Shown piece by piece: positions 34,925-36,137 of a stretch of 36,137 nucleotides of DNA. Where the stretch lies: positions 1 to 36,137 of the forward strand of contig NZ_BARE01000045.1 in assembly GCF_000367345.1 (NCBI RefSeq), read 5' to 3'. Origin of the DNA: Sphingobium xenophagum NBRC 107872 (GTDB lineage Bacteria > Pseudomonadota > Alphaproteobacteria > Sphingomonadales > Sphingomonadaceae). How positions within the stretch are numbered: the first letter of the stretch is position 1; each line of letters starts with the position of its first letter. Under the pieces are notes generated by a model that saw only the letters and a program-made list of their open reading frames with translations, did no database searches and had not been told where the DNA came from. The translations under genes and the position numbers were made by a program.

Positions 34925-35376
34925 TTCCGAACACGCCTCGTCTGCTCACTGCCGCCCAGCAGTTCGTGCATCTGCGGCATAATGCCACGTGTGCAGGTGA
35001 GGGCTTGCTGCACGCCGGCGGCCTGATCTGGCATTTTTCGATGCGGCCGACACCGCTCAGTCGGAACTATCGGGTGAGGCTCGAATATCACCAAGGGTTG
35101 GTACCTCGCGTATTTGTCGAAGATCCGGACCTAGTCCTTCTAGCTGACGGCCGTTCAATCCCGCATGTTTATTCCCAGAAACCGACCCGCCTCTGTCTCT
35201 ACTTTCCCCGAGCGTTCGAATGGCAAGGCTGGATGCGGCTCGACGAAACGATCGTGCCTTGGATCGCTCTGTGGCTATTCTACTTTGAGGAGTGGCTCGT
35301 CTCTGACGACTGGAAAGGTGGAGGTGAGCATCCCGAGGTTGGCGTCCGCCGGCGGCCCTTCGGAAGGCGCGAATGA
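34921..35376 (+). CDS. CBASS E2-only conjugation protein (short type II)
   Basis: A 151-residue protein with a GTG start inside the CD-NTase stop (GTGA), so translation is coupled. The pattern [53 protein letters not shown] and GGGEHP is that of bacterial E2-like proteins of CBASS. C92 in RLCLYFP is the candidate catalytic cysteine. No E1/JAB (Cap2-Cap3) genes are seen. In short type II systems the lone E2 attaches the CD-NTase C terminus to partners and tunes its activity. The 3' end overlaps the effector gene by ATGA. Confidence 0.8.
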   Translation: MIPNTPRLLTAAQQFVHLRHNATCAGEGLLHAGGLIWHFSMRPTPLSRNYRVRLEYHQGLVPRVFVEDPDLVLLADGRSIPHVYSQKPTRLCLYFPRAFEWQGWMRLDETIVPWIALWLFYFEEWLVSDDWKGGGEHPEVGVRRRPFGRRE

Positions 35377-36137
35377 TGGCTCGCGCAAAGGGCGTCTCCT
35401 CTCGGGTTCGCAACGCGATTTGGGCGCGTGCTGCGGGGCGTTGCATGTTTCCCGGCTGCAACAAGGATCTGACCGGTGATCTGATCTCAGGTCTAGAGAA
35501 TCGCAATTTTGGGTTCATCGCCCACATCGTGGCGGATATTCCGGGCGGGCCGCGTGGCGATCCTCTCCGGTCACCGGCGTTGTGCAATGACCCGACTAAT
35601 CTGATGCTTTTGTGCGGCGTTCACCACAAGGTGATCGACGTCGACCAGGTAGATGACTTTCCAGAATCTCGGCTCATCGCGATGAAGGCCCACCACGAAC
35701 GTCGAATTGCAATCGCTGCTGATATCGATGGCGATCGGGCATCACATATCCTGCGTTACGCCGCCAATATCGGCCATCACCAATCGCCGGTCACGTATGA
35801 ACAAATGAGCATGGCGATGCTCCCGGACAGGTACCCTGCGACCGGACGACAAACCCTCGATTTGGAAATGCTCGGCTGCACCATCCAGGATCATGAGCCG
35901 GCTTACTGGGCTTTCCACCGGGAGAATCTTGGGCGCCAGTTTGCGACTAAGGTTCGCGACCGAATAGAGTCCCGAGAAGTCCGACACTTGTCGGTGTTCG
36001 CCTTAGCGCCTCAGCCGCTATTGATTGAACTAGGCCGGCTCCTCGGCGATATTGTTGCGGCGGATGTTCGTCAGCTTCACCGCGAGCCTAAAGGTTGGCG
36101 GTGGGCTGGAGACGAGGCACCCCTGAAGTTTATCGGC
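35373..36137 (+). CDS. cap5: HNH-SAVED CBASS effector (Cap5), cut by window end
   Basis: The frame is open to the window edge (255 codons). Residues 1-95 are an HNH nuclease: C24 and C29 in [10 protein letters not shown]51 in FIAHIVAD, N76 in PTNLMLLC, and C81-x2-H84 in CGVHHKVID. After a linker, the SAVED ligand-binding domain begins near residue 125 ([15 protein letters not shown]). Cap5 assembles on binding cyclic nucleotides and degrades DNA, killing the infected cell. ATG at 35373 overlaps the E2 stop; ATG at 35376 is as likely, with GGAAGG at 35362-35367. It may be the last CBASS gene; anything after it is outside the window. Confidence 0.9.
   Translation, partial: MMARAKGVSSRVRNAIWARAAGRCMFPGCNKDLTGDLISGLENRNFGFIAHIVADIPGGPRGDPLRSPALCNDPTNLMLLCGVHHKVIDVDQVDDFPESRLIAMKAHHERRIAIAADIDGDRASHILRYAANIGHHQSPVTYEQMSMAMLPDRYPATGRQTLDLEMLGCTIQDHEPAYWAFHRENLGRQFATKVRDRIESREVRHLSVFALAPQPLLIELGRLLGDIVAADVRQLHREPKGWRWAGDEAPLKFIG

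Larger units (their letters stand above)
7908..36137. mobile_element. Integrative genomic island, left end and at least 28 kb
   Basis: The left border is the tRNA-Gly 3' fragment; a tyrosine integrase follows immediately. Inside are element-type genes (DUF736, DUF2493, Toprim, strawberry-notch helicase/methyltransferase), several toxin-antitoxin-like genes and CBASS. No relaxase, coupling protein or type IV secretion gene is seen, so whether it is a conjugative element, a mobilisable one or a remnant cannot be told from this window. The right border was not reached. Confidence 0.8.

Noticed and set aside
35057..35587. 176-codon - strand frame across the E2 and effector genes
   Set aside because: Shadow of two recognised CBASS genes with overlapping stop-start signals on the + strand.
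7908..36137. CRISPR array or cas genes in the defence-rich island
   Set aside because: No set of regularly spaced direct repeats was seen; the repeats found come in twos or threes with regulatory placement.

Overview
The window looks like a chromosome segment of an alphaproteobacterium, most likely a sphingomonad (Sphingobium/Novosphingobium type). This rests on high GC, the style of the proteins, and a genomic island bearing DUF736, DUF2493, Toprim and strawberry-notch genes, which are typical of integrative elements and plasmids in that group. The assignment is inference; no rRNA or complete tRNA is present to test it.

Left part (1-7468), all on the + strand: the 3' end of etfB, then etfA, purU, folD, a dimethylglycine/sarcosine dehydrogenase-like flavoprotein fused to GcvT domains, folB, and a GbcA-like Rieske oxygenase. 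Read together, these make a pathway for stripping N-methyl groups from a betaine. The Rieske enzyme removes the first methyl. The flavoprotein removes the next and loads it on tetrahydrofolate, passing electrons to ETF. FolD oxidises methylene-THF to formyl-THF, PurU releases formate and regenerates THF, and FolB belongs to folate synthesis.

Boundary (about 7875-8118): a 45-bp copy of the 3' part of tRNA-Gly(GCC) lies on the - strand, and the 5' part is missing. It is followed by short repeats and a P4-type tyrosine integrase. This is the left attachment site of an integrated element that continues rightward beyond the window; the intact tRNA-Gly should lie beyond the right edge.

Island, left arm (8134-18891): integrase; an orphan, cysteine-free MqsA-like antitoxin with a matching operator-like palindrome; a HipA-type kinase with an AbiEi-like N-terminal region behind duplicated operator-like repeats; a TetR-controlled MacB/DevABC-type ABC exporter divergent from a SAM methyltransferase; DUF736; and an Xre/MbcA-RES toxin-antitoxin pair.

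Island, middle (18930-31327), all on the - strand: a strawberry-notch methyltransferase/helicase, a Toprim protein and a DUF2493 SLOG protein that look like element backbone, then a 1819-residue GHKL-ATPase/DUF3883 protein that looks like defence cargo.

Island, right arm (31622-36137): a short type II CBASS operon (CD-NTase, E2-only protein, HNH-SAVED effector Cap5, cut by the window end), preceded by a small DUF2188 gene. Divergent from it is an XRE repressor / ImmA-like metallopeptidase pair that resembles the CapH-CapP regulators of CBASS. An extra gene for a cysteine-rich protein of unknown function is translationally coupled to the peptidase. This right arm and the giant ATPase gene are the most interesting parts.
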